Part shown: piece by piece, positions 45,085-57,769 of the stretch | Layout: the number at the start of each line of letters is the position of its first letter | How positions within the stretch are numbered: the first letter of the stretch is position 1 | Assembly (NCBI GenBank): GCA_023548195.1 | Contig: JAJHZJ010000220.1 | Location: forward strand, 1,061,279 to 1,125,278 | Source: Bettongia penicillata ogilbyi | Lineage: Eukaryota; Chordata; Mammalia; Diprotodontia; Potoroidae | Reading direction: 5' to 3' | Length of the DNA: 64,000 nt | Translations under genes and position numbers: made by a program | Notes under the pieces: model-generated | Told to the model about the DNA's origin: nothing | The model's input: the letters and a program-made list of their open reading frames with translations, nothing else | Database searches by the model: none

Positions 45085-46010
45085 TATCAGAAAAGTATCA
45101 TGAAAAAATGTTCCAAATCACTATTGATTAGAGGAAAGGAAAAGAAAAAACAAAAATTTGAGTAACACCCCACATTTTTCAGACTAATATGCACTTGGCA
45201 GAGGGCCACATATATTTTTCTCCCAACCTCTCCAAAGTAAAGACATAGAGGGACTTTTTTTTCCCACATCATAAAGGATATTTATAAGAAACCAAAAAAA
45301 CAAAAAACAAAAACCAAAACAAAACAAAACAAAAAAACATTTGCATTGAGAATCACTAAAAGATTTCCCAAAAGATATTTCATTAAAACCATGGTGACCA
45401 CTAACCCCATTATCCCATTATTTTCTGAAGAGGAAAAATAAGACTAAAAAAATACAAGGAAAAGAAATTAAAACAAATACAGAGAAGATAAGACCGCTAA
45501 TGTTTTGCTGATGACAGGATGACATAGGAAATTCTAAGAAAACATCAAAAATACTAATTCAGGCAATTAATAGCTTTATCAAATTCACAGATAAATCTTC
45601 AAAATTTTAATGGAATTTTTGAGTAATAACATAATTATCCAAGGATAAATAATACAAAATGAAACCTCACTTCAAATGACTGCAATATGTATAACTTATT
45701 TGGGGATCAACCTACCTAAATCCACATAGTACTTTTATATAAACAACTACAAAGGATTCATTTTTTTTAAAAAGTACAATTTTAAATTATCTTTTGATTG
45801 ACAATTGACCAAGGAAATTGTATTACATAAATGCATAAAATATTACTCTGTCATTAAGGAATGACAATGACAAATGTGATGAAAATAGAGAATTATGGCA
45901 TGGTTTACATGAATTGATACAAAGTGATAAAAAGAAAATAATATACACAATAGAAAATTATTTTTAAAAACATAGGCAAATGATATACACAATAACAAAT
46001 AAAAAAACTA
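45085..46010 (+). pseudogene. Ancient L1 ORF2 fragments
   Basis: 45095-45190 gives KCSKSLLIRE-like words of the ORF2 C-terminus. 45500-45750 has a PKKTSKILIQAINSFIKFTDK-like RT tail and a LGINLPKY-like block. 45790-45960 has NAWNITLSLRNDND and a W-H-E-L-I-Q-like end. The order C-terminus, RT, C-terminus means at least two old copies. No usable frame. Confidence 0.55.
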
Positions 46011-46934
46011 CACAACAGTAAAAAAGTAAATTGGTGAAATTATCAGAAATTATTAATATCAGTACCAAGAGTTTTATGGGCTTTGAAAAACACATTTTGC
46101 ATAATGATAAAAACAAATGATGAACATGATGACAAAAATCTTATTTTTATAGACAAACCTTTCAAAGAAGATAATGAAACACTTTCATACAATTGACATT
46201 CACCAACACTCTTCAGTTTGACTAGCTGTTACATATGAAACTGTAAACGATAATTCGACATCTTACAAGAAGTTGAATAGTGAGGAAATCACGTGGATAA
46301 CGCTTTTAAAATTTATTTTAGCTTTCTTTACCTAGCAAGAAACAAATGTTTGAGTTTTTATTTGGTTGATTTTGCTTATGCCAAACCAACAGCTTTATGT
46401 GATAGCCTCTAGAGGGAAAAATAGTGAAAGATAGTGCCTATTAAAGAGTTTCCACTTAATTAAAAGAAATAGGGAGCAATTGATTAAAACAAAAGATAAA
46501 ATCTAAAATACTTCGTTTGTTAACTCTCTATGTATCCATACTAAGATGCTGTTATTTTGAAATTCAACTATTCTGATGAGATAGGATGGAAGTTTCAATC
46601 AGGGTTGCACATAAGATCTCTGTTTTTAATAACAGAAGGTGATATATCTTTATATCATTCATATGTGTTGTCAGCTAGAATACAACATTGTATTCAACTT
46701 CGCAATGCAATTTGTTGTACCAATCTTTTTTCTCTCCTGATAGGTCTGTAGTGGAAATAGCAGAACACTTAATCAAGGTAATTTTGCCTTACTTATATAA
46801 ACAATCCAAGATAACTAAACAAATATGCAAATATAGATAATACCAACTTGAATAAGCGATTTTTTTCAGTTAGGAATCATATGATTCTATTGTTTCCATA
46901 AAAATTGCATTTATGCACCCCAGAATTTCAAGAT
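46011..46934. other. No gene or recognised repeat
   Basis: One 64-codon frame (46557-46751) without a domain. Confidence 0.4.
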
Positions 46935-47145
46935 GTTATATATGTGTGTACATGTATAAATATGCATGTACATATACATGTGTATATGTGCATATATGTG
47001 CACATGCATACATGTGCGTGTACATATGCATATGTGTGTATATACACGTTTGTACACGTAAATTTGCATATAAATACATATATACACATGCAAACACATG
47101 CACACACAAATGTATACATACATGCATTATACACATATATGAAAT
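46935..47145. repeat. Cryptic purine-pyrimidine simple repeat (TG/CA/TA)
   Basis: About 200 bases of almost perfect purine-pyrimidine alternation built from TATG, CATA and ACAC steps. It leaves several frames open on both strands (five frames of 66-107 codons), all spurious. Likely a Z-DNA-prone tract. Confidence 0.9.
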
Positions 47146-47849
47146 TTGATTGTGTTATTTATCAAAACTTTTTTTCTTTCCCCACATTCCTTTCCATTAT
47201 AGAAAAAAGAAAGAGAAAACAAACATAAAGCCTTTGTAACGGATAATGATTTGTAAATCATCCTTCATTTTCTCTCTCTTTCTAGAGCTATATCAGAATA
47301 TTCTAGAAGTTATTGTTTTGCTTTTATTCAACATCAGTTTTGTTAAAGGCATGTAACTTAAAATCTCAGTTACAAAATTTTTATTCCGATTTTTTTTTTT
47401 GTTAGGGCTGTTTTAAAAATGTCAGAAAAAAGGATATCAAATACCACAGTTAATTTCCATGATGATTCCTTGGTTTGGTAAACCCACATATGAATTCAGT
47501 GTGGATTACTGTAACATTTTGATGCAGGGAAATTCAGTGAGACTTATTTCATTCTATATTTTATCTCTTGCTTAGGAAATTGGATAACATTTGGCATTTT
47601 TTCTCGAAATTTTGGAGCTCATAGACTGGAAGACATGTCCCCACACATTTAGCACAGAGCATATTTAAATACTAAAAAGCAGTTGCTTCTCTTTTACCCA
47701 GGAACTCTGAGGGTCTTCTCTTTCCAGTTTGATTCATTCATTTATTGGTTGATTGATTGGGCCATCCATAAAAGCCTGTTCATTGAATGGGTGTTATCTC
47801 ACTCAAAGTAAAAATGCTGCAAGATTTAGCCTGAAAGGGCCTGGATTTC
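47146..47849. other. No gene or recognised repeat
   Basis: AT-rich DNA with a T-run near 47390. Confidence 0.4.
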
Positions 47850-48036
47850 ACGTTGCATACTGGGCTATTGCCAGTCATTCTGGTGAATATCAGCCCACTG
47901 GACCCAGATGGCAGAAAAGAAGAAAGTGAGGAGGGTGACTTTGCACAGCTCTCCCTCACTCATATCAAAATTAACTGTGAGTCATGGCATCATCTTAATG
48001 TCATGGTTCTCTTCAAGACCAAAGGACAAACACAAT
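47850..48036 (-). mobile_element. Unclassified marsupial SINE-like repeat (inverted copy)
   Basis: Complement of the 44785 element: 'ccagtcattctggtgaatatcagcccactggacccagatgg', 'ggtgactttgcacagctctccctcactcatatcaaaatt', 'catggcatcatcttaatgtcatggttctcttcaagacc'. The 67-codon frame 47853-48056 lies on it and is not a gene. Confidence 0.6.
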
Positions 48037-49679
48037 TTTCCTGTAGAGTAACATAGGTTTTATATCCCATTGCCTGTATATCTTATTTTCCAGTCACATG
48101 TAAAATCATTCTTTGACATTCATTTTTAAAGCTTTCAGTTCCACATTCTCTCCCTTTCCCCCTCCTCAACCACCCTTATTGAAGAGGCAAGCAGTTCGAT
48201 AAAGGTTATACATATGTGGTCATACAAAACACCTCCATAACAATGATGCTTTGAAAGACTAACTATATTTCCCTCTATCCAGTCCTGCCCTCATTCATTC
48301 AATTCTCCCCTTTTACCTGTCCCTGTTCCAAAGTATTTGCTTCCACTGAATCTTCCCCCAAAGTGACATCCCTTTTATTATCCCTCTTCTCTTATCTCCT
48401 CCACTGCTTTCCTGTAGGGTAAGATCAACTTCCATACCTGAATGTGCATGTTATTCACTCTTGAGATCTCACACTGTGCTCTCTCTCTGCTTCCCCCTCT
48501 CCCCCCCCCTCTATGTGTGTGTGTGTATAAGCATATATAGGTGTGTATATGGTATGTATATATACATACACACATACATATTTATACATAGACATATGCA
48601 TACATATATACATGCATACACATGCATACATAAATATGTATGTATGAATATATGTATGCATGCATATAAATGTGTCTATACATATGCAGATGTGTGTATA
48701 CACACATACATGTATGTATACATGTGTACATATATGTGTATTCATTTTCCCTCCAACTATCCTAACACTGAGAAACTTCTTAAGAGTTACAAATATCATC
48801 TTTCCATGTAGGAATGATAGCAGTTCAACTTAATGAGTCCCTTATGGTTTCTCTTTCCCATTTACTTTTTCATGCTTCTGTTGATTCTTACATTCGAATG
48901 GGAAACTTTCTATTCAGCTATGATATTTTCAGCAACAGTGCTTGGAAGTCCTCTATTTCAATGAAGTTCTATTTTTCCCTTGAAGTGTTATGCTCAGTTT
49001 TGATGGGTAGGTGATTCTTGGTTTTAATCCTAGCTTTTTGACCTCTATAATATCATATTCCAAGTCCTCTGATGCCTTAATGAAGAATATACCAAGTCCT
49101 GTATTATTCTAGTTATGTTTCCACAGTAGTTGAATTGATTTTTTATGGCTGCTGATAATATTTTTTTTCCTTGACTTAGGAACTCTGAAATTTGACTACA
49201 ATACACCTAGGAGTTTTCCTTTGGGGATCTCTTTCAGGAGGTGATCAGGGGATTTGCTCCATTTCTATTTTACCTTCTGGTTCCAGAATACCAAGGTAAT
49301 TTTCCTGTATCATTTTTTGAAAGATAGTGCCTATACTCTTTTTTTGATTTTGTCTTTCAGGTACACCACCACTTTTTAAATTATTTCTCTGGATATATTT
49401 TCCAGGTCAGTTGGTTTTCCAGTGAGATATTTCCCAATGTCTTCTATTTTTTGATTTTCTTGGTTTTATTTTGTAATATCTTGATTTCTCATAAAGTCAT
49501 TAGTCTTCATTTGCTCCATTCTAATTTTTAAATAATTATTTTCTTCAGTGAGCTTTTGGACTTCTTTTTCCAATTGACTCAATGCTTTTTAAGCCATTCT
49601 TCTCCCCATTATCTTTTTTGAACTCTTTTTATTCCATTTGGGTTAATTCAGTTTTAATAGCATTTTTGAGGTTCAGTTT
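48037..49679 (-). mobile_element. HAL1-like element, copy G, 3' part (split by L1 copy H)
   Basis: Minus-strand order from the insertion point: the second half of ORF1 (about 49679-48880), the CA/TA repeat (48745-48507) and the 3' region with 'tttgacattcatttttaaagctttcagttccac' on the plus strand, ending near 48037. The 5' part is at 56046-56790. Rejoined length is about 2.4 kb, the size of copy A. No ORF2. Confidence 0.78.
48507..48745. repeat. Expanded TG/TA/CA repeat in copy G
   Basis: 240 bases of purine-pyrimidine alternation in the place where copies A-C have 45-70 bases. It produces the frames 48455-48799 and 48461-48811, both spurious. Confidence 0.92.
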
Positions 49680-50337
49680 CAGGAGCCAAGATGGTGGAGT
49701 GATTGGTAATTGCTAGCTCCCTTCCCTTTCTGATTTCTATGAACCCAGAAAATATCTCCCCAGGAAAAACCCTGGAATAGTGGGAGCAGCAAAAGGGGTA
49801 AACACTTTCTTTTCCCATGAGGCTAGGAAGATAGCTAAGATGGATTTGTCTTGCTATGGCTGAGGGGACCAGTTCAGGAACAGAGATCTCTCAGACATCA
49901 CTACTTCAGCAAACCAGGAAAAGATCATGACCTAGAGGCATGAAATCAGTAACTGCAAACACCAGGACCCAGACATGCCTCCACACCTTAGAGGAATCAG
50001 GAAGACACTAGTGCAGACAGGATCACCACCTGCTGAGCTTGCTTATGCTCTAGCTCAGCAGAGGAGGCCTCCTGTGGCCAGACTATCCCTCCCCCACAAT
50101 TAATAAGTTAGCTTCAGGGGAGCATCATGGAAACCCAAAAAGATCTCACCTGGCCTCTGCTTTCCAAAACCAGCCAGCTCAGCACCAGGCAAGCTTCAGC
50201 CTTTTAGTTTCTATCTGAAAAACACAGAGACCACAACACACAGGTCCTCAACTTTTAGGCACAAGAACTGTGAGAAAGAGCCCCCTGTGCCACAGACACA
50301 GAAATCTACTTTAAAAGCCAGGAAAAAGGTGATTAAC

Positions 50338-51380
50338 ATGAGTGGGAAGCAAAGCACAAAAGACCATTGAATATTTCTATGGGACAAGCACTTAAACACA
50401 AATACCAAGGAAGTCAGTGTTGAGACTGTACTTCCATCTGAAACTTCAGAAGGGAATGCTAACTTGTCTGAAACACAAAAAGCTTTCTTGGAGGAACTCA
50501 GGAAGGATTTTAAATCACAAATTAGAGAAGTAGAAGAAAAACTGATCAATGACTTTAATAATATGAAAAAAACTCACAGAAGAATTTGAAAGGACAGTTG
50601 GACAAATGTAAAAGGAAGTATAAAACATGACTGGAGAAAGTTAACTCCATAAAAGGAATAATTGTACAGATAGATAAGGAAATGCAAAAATTTACTGAAG
50701 AAAACAATTTAATAAAAATTAGAATCAGGCAAGTAGAAGCAAATGAATCTATGAGACATCAAGAATCAGTCAAACAGAACCTAAAAAATAAAAAGATAGA
50801 AGAAAATGTAAAATATCTAACTGGATAAACAATTGACCTGGAAAATAGATTCAGGAGAGAAAATCTAAGAATTATTGGTCTAGCAGAAAGCCATGAGGAA
50901 TAAAAAGAGAACGGACAATATCATCCAGGAAATCATTTAGGAAAATTGCCCAGAAATCCTAGACCCAAATGGCAAAATGGTCATCCAAAGACTCCACAGT
51001 TCACCTCCTGAAAGGGATCCCAAACTAAAATCACCAAGGAATATCATAGTCAAATTCCAGAACTATCAAGTGAACAAGAAAATACAAAAAACAACCAGAA
51101 AGAAACAGTTCAAATATCAAGGAACTACACTGAGAATCACACAGGATCTTGCAGCTTCTGCATTAAAATATTGAAGGAAATGGAATACAACATTCTGTAA
51201 GGCAAAGGAACTGGGACTACAACCAAGGATTAATTACAGAGCAAAATTGAGCATAAAATTTCAGGCAAGAAGATGGACATTCAATGAAATAAGAAATTTC
51301 CAGAACATCCTGATAAAAGATGAGAACACAATAGCAAATTCGATCCTCAAATGCAGGTCTCAAGAGAGGTATAAAAAGTA
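50338..51380 (+). pseudogene. L1 ORF1, decayed, copy H
   Basis: ATG at 50338 (MSGKQSTKDH) is followed by an early stop. Coiled-coil remnants at 50470-50800 (FLEELRKDFKSQIREVEEK); RRM region around 50830-50960 ('LENRFRRENLRIIGL'); C-terminal domain in the frame 50977-51174 (RLHSSPPERDPKLKSPRNII, RKKQFKYQGTTLRITQDLAA) and after. Several stops and shifts. Confidence 0.8.
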
Positions 51381-51930
51381 AACAGGGAAAAAAAGAAACT
51401 GTTATTCAACATGGGCAAACTGTCTCCATCACTATAAGGGAAGATGATACTTGCAAATCTTGAGAATTTTTTATTTATTATGACATATAAAATCATATTA
51501 AATGATGTGATTATAACAAATGTGATTTAAGGGTGCAAAGGGATTGTAGTGAGAGATATGAAAATGAAGAGGCAGAAAAAATAAATTCCATCACAAGAAG
51601 AGGCACAAAAATATATTACACTAGAGAGAAAGAGGGGAGATAGATAAGCATTGTTTGAGAGGTACTTTTATCTGATTTAATTCAAAGGAGAGAACAATAA
51701 ACTCAGTTAAGTGTAGAATTTCAAACTAGCTCTATAGGCAGCAGGAGGGGAAGGGGGAAAGAAGAGGTAGGGGAGGCTAAAAGGGAGGGAAGAGGTAATA
51801 AGGAAAAAGGAGATAAAAAGGGAAAGGGGTTGAAAGAAGGCAGGAAAGACTGAGGAAGGTAGTGGTCATAAGTTAAAACTCTATTGTAGAGGGGAAAGGA
51901 GAACTAAAAGAATAAACAACGGGAAAAGGG

Positions 51931-54900
51931 ATGGAGGGAAAGATACAGACAGTAAGCATAATTGTGAGTGTGAATGGCATGAACTCTCCAATAAAAGGGA
52001 GACAGATAACAGAATGGAATAAACACCATAATCCAACAATATGTTGTTTACAAGAAACATATTTGAAAGTGCAGGATACACACCAGTTAAATGTAAAAGA
52101 TTGGAGCAGAATATTTTATGTTTCAGGTTATGTAAAAAAAAAAAAAAAAGCAGGGGTAACAATCCTAATCTCAGACAAAGCAAAAGTAGAAATAGATCAA
52201 TTCAAAAGAGATAAGGTGGGAAATTATATCCTGCTAAAAGACACCATAGACAACAAAGAAATTTCATTATTAAACATATATGCTCCAAATGGCATAGCAT
52301 CCAAGTTCTTAGAGGAGAAGTTAAGGGAGTTACAGGAAGAAATAGACAGCAAAACTATACTAGTAGGGGACCTCACCTCTCCCTCTCTGAACTTGATAAA
52401 TGTAACCTCAAAATAAACAAGGAAGAAGTTAAGTATTTGAATAAAACTCTGCATAAGGTAGGTATGATAGATCTCTGGAGAAAACTGAGTGGGGACAGAA
52501 AGGAATACACCTTTTTCTCAGTGGTACATGGCACATATACAAAAATTGACCATGTCCTAGACCATAAAATCCTCCCAAACCAGTATAGAAAGGCAGAGAC
52601 AGGCAATGCATTCTTCTCAGATCATAGTGCAATAAAAATTATATGCCATCAAAGGCCATGGAAACACAAACCAAAAATTAATCGGAAACTAAACAATCCA
52701 ATACTAAAGAATGGGTTGGCTAAGCAACAAATCATAGAAAGAATCAACAACTTCATTCAGGAGAATAACAATAATGAGGCAATCTACCAAATCATATGAG
52801 ATACTGTAAATGACATTCTTAGGAGAAGTTTTATATCTTTCAATGCCTATGTTAAAAGAATAGAGAAATAGGAGATTAATGAATTGGGTATGCAGCTGAA
52901 AAAAAAAAAACAGAAAAGGAACAAATTGAAATCCCCAAGTAAATATAAAATTAGAAATACTGAAAGATAAAGGAGAAATTAATAAAACAGAAATTGAGAA
53001 AACTATTGAACTAATAAATAAAAATAAGAATTGGTTTTATGAAAAAGAAATAATAAAATTGAAAGACCTTTGGGCAACTTGATTTAAAAAAAAAGAGGAA
53101 AACCCAACAACCAATACCAACATTGAAAAGGGTGGACTCACCTCCGATGAGTAGGAAATTAAAACAATAATTGGAAATTACTTTGCCCAAATGTATTTCC
53201 ATGAATTCCACAATCTAAATGTGATGGATGAATTTTTTTTTTTAAATATGAGTTTACCAGATTAACAAAGGAAGAAGATGAGTGCTTAAATAGCCCCATC
53301 TCAGCAAAAGAAATCAAACAAACCATCATGAACTTCCTAGGAAAAAAATCTTCAGGACAACATGTATTTGCAAGTGAATTCTATCAAACATTTAAAAAAC
53401 AAGTAATTCCAATATTATATCTACTATTTCAGAAAATTGCCGGAGTCCTAACACCTTCTTTTTATGATACAATATGGTTCTGACCCCTAAAACAGGAAGA
53501 GCCAAAAAACAAGGAATATATAGACCAATTCCTCATGAATCTAGATGCAAAAATTTAAAATTAGATACTAGAAAAGAGAATACAACAATTTATCGTGAGA
53601 ATAATACAGTATGACTAGGAAGCATTTATAACAGAATTCCAGGGGTGGTTAAATATTAGAAAAACTATTAACATTATTCATCATATCAGCAACAAAACTA
53701 ACAAAAGAAACATGATTATCTCAATAGATGCAGAAAGTGCTTTTGACAAAATACAACACCCATTCCTATTGAAAACACTGGAAACCATAGGAATAAATGG
53801 AACTTTCCATTAAATAATAAGCAGTATCTACCTAAAACCATCAGCAAGCATTACATGCAGTGGGAACAATCTAGATGTATTTCCAGTAAGGTCAGAGGTG
53901 AAACAAGTATGTCCATTACACCACGGTTATTTAATAGGATATTAGAAATGCTAGCTGTAGCAAAAAAGAGAAGAAAAAGAAATTGAAGTCATTAGAAAAG
54001 ACAAAGAAGAAACTAAGTCATCACTCTTTGAAGATGACATGATGATATACTTAGACAATCCCAAAGAACCAAATAAAAAATTCTTGAAATAATAAACAAA
54101 TTTGGCAAAGTTGCAGATTACAAAATTAACCCACATAAACAATCTGCATTTCTATATACTACTAACAAAGCCCAACAACAAGAGCTAGAAAGAGAAATCC
54201 TATTTAACGCTAAGGTAGACCCTATAAAATATTTGGGCATCTATCTGCCAAAACAAACCCAGGTACTATATGAACACAATTACAAAATACTTTTTGCACA
54301 GATGAAGTCAGATAAAAGTAAGTGGAACATCAGTTGCTTGTGGGTACGTCAAGCGAATATAATAAAAATGAAAATTCTACCCATTTAATTTACTTATTCA
54401 GTGCCATACCAATTAAACTACCAGATAACTCTCTTCTATAGCTATAGAAAATAATATCAAAATTCATCTGAAAGAACAATAGGTCTAGAATATCAAGAAA
54501 ACTAATTAAAAGAAATGCTAGAGAAGGTTATGCAGCCCTACCAGCTATCAAATTGTATTATAAAACAGCAATCATCAAAACCACTTGTACTAGCTAAGAA
54601 ACAGAGGAGTAAATTAGTGGAATATGTTAGGTACTCAAGACACAGTAATCATTGAATATAGCAATGTACTGTTTGATAAACCCAAGGACCCTAGTTTTGG
54701 GGATAAGACCTCACTGTTTAATAAAAATTGCTGAGATAGCTGGATATCAATGTGGTGGAACTGGGCATAGACTAATGCCTGACACTATACACAAGAACAA
54801 AGTCCAAATGGATACATGATCTAGGTAAAAAGATTGATACTATAAAAAATTAGGTGAGCAAGGAATAGTGTATTTGTCAGATTTATAGAGAATGGAGAAA

Positions 54901-55718
54901 TTTATGACCAATAAGAGACAGAGAGTATTATGGATAATTTCGAGTACAATAAAGTGAAAAACTTTTGCACAAACACACCCAGTGCAACCAATACTAGGAG
55001 GCAAGCAGAAAATTGGGAAAGAATTTTTGCAAATAGTGTCCATGATAAAGGCCTCATTTCTAAAATATATAGAGAACTGAGTGAAATGTACAAGAATACA
55101 AGTCATTCTCCAATTGATAAATTTACAGAGGAAGAAATTTAAGTTATCTATAATCATAAGAAAAAATTCTCTAAATCACTATTGATTAGAGAGATGCAAA
55201 CAAAACAACTCTGAGATACCACATCACACCTATCAGATTGGTTATCATGACAAAACAGGAAGATGGCAAATGTTGGAGAAGATGTGGGAGAGTTGGAACA
55301 CTAATTCATTACTGGTGGAGCTGTGAACTGATCCAGCCATTCAGGAGAGCAATTTAGAACTATGCACAAAGGGGTACAGAAATATACATACCCTTTTCCC
55401 CAGCAATATTGCTTCTGAGACTCCATCACAAAGCAATCATAGAAATGGAAAATTGTCCCACATGTACAGAAATATAACAGTTCTCTTATAGTGGACAAAA
55501 ATTGGAAATCAATGGCATGCTCATCAATTGGGGAAATGATTGAACAAGTTGTGGTATATGAATGTAATGGAATACTACTGTGTTATGAGAGATGATGAAC
55601 AGGGCAACTTTAGAGAAGCCTGAAAAGACTTATATGAACTGATGCTGAGTGAAAGGATCAGAACCAGGAGCACTTTGTATACAGCAACAACCACAGTGTA
55701 AAAAAAATTTTTTGGTAG
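51931..55718 (+). pseudogene. L1 ORF2 (endonuclease-reverse transcriptase), decayed, copy H
   Basis: Endonuclease: 51931-52416 opens MEGKIQTVSIIVSVNGMNSP (active-site Asn), CLQETYL (metal-binding Glu), NIYAPNG, and VGDLTSPS, where the canonical GDFNTP motif has lost its Asn. An out-of-frame continuation 52437-52799 has IDHVLDHK and FFSDHSAIKI (catalytic His). An A-run at 52136-52149 is another likely slip site, though still in frame. RT: the catalytic box at 54027-54038 reads F-E-D-D in place of FADD. C-terminal Cys/Trp region at about 55250-55330 and the end near 55718 (..FFW stop). Many stops lie between. The enzyme would have nicked DNA and copied L1 RNA; this copy cannot. Confidence 0.85.
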
Positions 55719-56045
55719 ACTTACTAGTGCATTGTAATGCATGAACTTAAAAACGTTCCAATGGACACGAGTCAAAACTCATTCCATATTCAGAGAAAGA
55801 ACTGTGGAATTTAATTGCAGATAGAAATAGACCATTTTCTTTGGCATTATGTTTGGTTTGGTTTGGTTTTAAGGTTTCTTCCATTCATTTTAATTCTTCT
55901 ATGCAGCATTTATTTAATAAGAATGTACATGTAGAATCTATATAAGATTACTTGCTTTCTCAGGGAGGGAATGGAAAAAAATCTAAGATATGTGGAAATG
56001 ATTGCCGAACACTGAAAACAAATAAAATAATTCAATTAAAAATAA

Positions 56046-56790
56046 AGAATTTTTTGTGTTTCTTGTAAAAAACTGTTGACTATTTTTTCATGGTTTTCTT
56101 ACATCACTCTCTTTTCCATTCCCATTGTTTCCTCTACTTCTCTTATTTGATTTTCAAAATCCTTTTTGAACTCTTTTTTTTGGCATTAGAGGCTTTGGAT
56201 GCAGGAGCTTTGAATTTGTTGTCTTCTTTTGACTCTTTATTTTGATGTTCCTCATCATAAATGAGGTAAGAGAATACCTCTTCACCAAGAAAGTAAGAAA
56301 TAGTTTATTTCCTTTTCCTCTGTTTATTTTCCAATCCAATTTCTTGACTTTTGAACTTTGTTAAATGCAGGGCTTCAGAAGCAGCCTCCATTTCCGCAGT
56401 GGCCGCACTCATCCTGGGGCTGGGGCAGTGACCCACTCACTTCTCTTCCATGTGATAGACTCTTCCCATTGACTTTTGAAACTCTCTTTAGTGTTTGTGA
56501 GCTGAGAAGTCTGAAATCCACAGCAGATTCCAGTGATTCAGAGCCCTAAGGCCTTTTTCCACTCTGTCCATTCTGGTGTTGAATGCTGAGCTACTCTTCA
56601 CTCTCAGCTTGGTTGCAATAGGTCCTTCTGATCTACCTTCCAGATTGTCTTGGGCTGGAAATTTGCTTCAGTCTGTCATTTTGTGACTTTTGCTGTTGTA
56701 GAATATACTTAGTCATTTTTACAGATTTTTTGAGGGTTTTGGGGGGAGAGCCGTAGCAGGTCCCTGGTTCTACTCTGCTATCTTGACTCC
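56046..56790 (-). mobile_element. HAL1-like element, copy G, 5' part
   Basis: Minus strand from 56790: GGGAGTCAAGATAGCAGAGT 5' start, 5'UTR, and the beginning of ORF1 down to the L1 insertion point. On the plus strand 'tcttcaccaagaaagtaagaaatag' and 'tccaatttcttgactttt' mark the ORF1 start region near 56330. Continues at 49679. Confidence 0.78.
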
Positions 56791-57106
56791 CTATTAGTCT
56801 TTTTTAAAAATTTGGGTTCCTCAAGTGATATGAGGCAAAGCAAAGGTTACCAATGTAAATTTACTGTTGACTTACTAACCACAATTAGTTTGTCTTATAC
56901 TCAATGAATTTTCATGCTTTGCACCAGCCTGGCAAAATCTGCCCTGTGTGAAGGGGGGTGGTCAGTTGTCAAACTATAGAGGATGGTATAGATGCTTAGA
57001 CTGGGCAAACAAAAATTTTCCAAAGGTGGTTTACATTTATCATTGTCCTCAATCCAAGCAATTCTTTAGAAAAAAGAAATGCATCTTCAAACAATTTAAC
57101 TTAATG

Positions 57107-57150
<44 letters not shown>

Positions 57151-57769
57151 CTAAAAACAATTGTGCAATAGTGAGCAATATATTTCCAAATGCTGACTTT
57201 TTTAAAACTCATTAGTACTTATCTGATGAAAACTTGCCTATAATGCTCTTATTGCATTAATTTAAACTACAACACAACTCAGCTGTCCAAAAGTAAAATT
57301 TGTGCTCTTATATAAACTGTCGTGGACCCTTTAGCATTTCCCCAAATTTATTTTGAGTACTGTCCTATTGTTATGCCAATTTAATCTAATGAATTTATGG
57401 TTCCTTGGTGATGTTGGTTTCATAGGGCCTTTAAGTCAGTCACAGGTGACCAGCAGTTGGGAAAGAAAAATTGAGGTTCTTAAATTCTCTAGAACATAAC
57501 TGTTTCTAAATTTATCTACTACAAAAAGTTAAGGTTTTTCAATGCCTTAAATGTCAGTTAAAAACTATCTAAATGTATGAAAGATTTCATGAGGGCATTC
57601 AACCTGACTACTTTTTATCACCTTCTAGCCCCATTCAGATACTGACTCTGAACAGGCCTAACAAGCTCATTAAACTTGAGACTTGCCCAAACCAAATTTC
57701 AACAGTAGTGACAAGAAATCAGAAGTCTAGTTAGAAATGCATTTTTATTCTTAAATAGGGCAATAAAAA
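56791..57769. other. Single-copy-looking DNA with (TA)n
   Basis: No gene. A (TA)n run of about 20 units lies at 57109-57149. Confidence 0.5.

Larger units (their letters stand above)
49680..56045 (+). mobile_element. Full-length LINE-1, copy H, nested in copy G
   Basis: Starts AGGAGCCAAGATGGTGGAG (typical L1 5' end with a YY1-like CAAGATGG at 49687), 5'UTR to 50337, ORF1 remnant 50338-51380, spacer without CA repeat, ORF2 remnant 51931-55718, 3'UTR and AATAAAATAATTC/AATAAAG end near 56045. Total about 6.37 kb. The surrounding antisense ORF1 of copy G is interrupted exactly by it: 'agcatttttgaggttc' before and 'gaattttttgtgtttc' after are both the complement of the same ORF1 position and may be the decayed target duplication. 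Better preserved than copy D, but inactive. Confidence 0.85.

Noticed and set aside
46905..47228. Five frames on both strands, Cys/His/Tyr/Val-rich
   Set aside because: By-product of a purine-pyrimidine alternating repeat.
48455..48811. 114- and 116-codon head-on frames
   Set aside because: The expanded TG/TA repeat of copy G; no protein signal.
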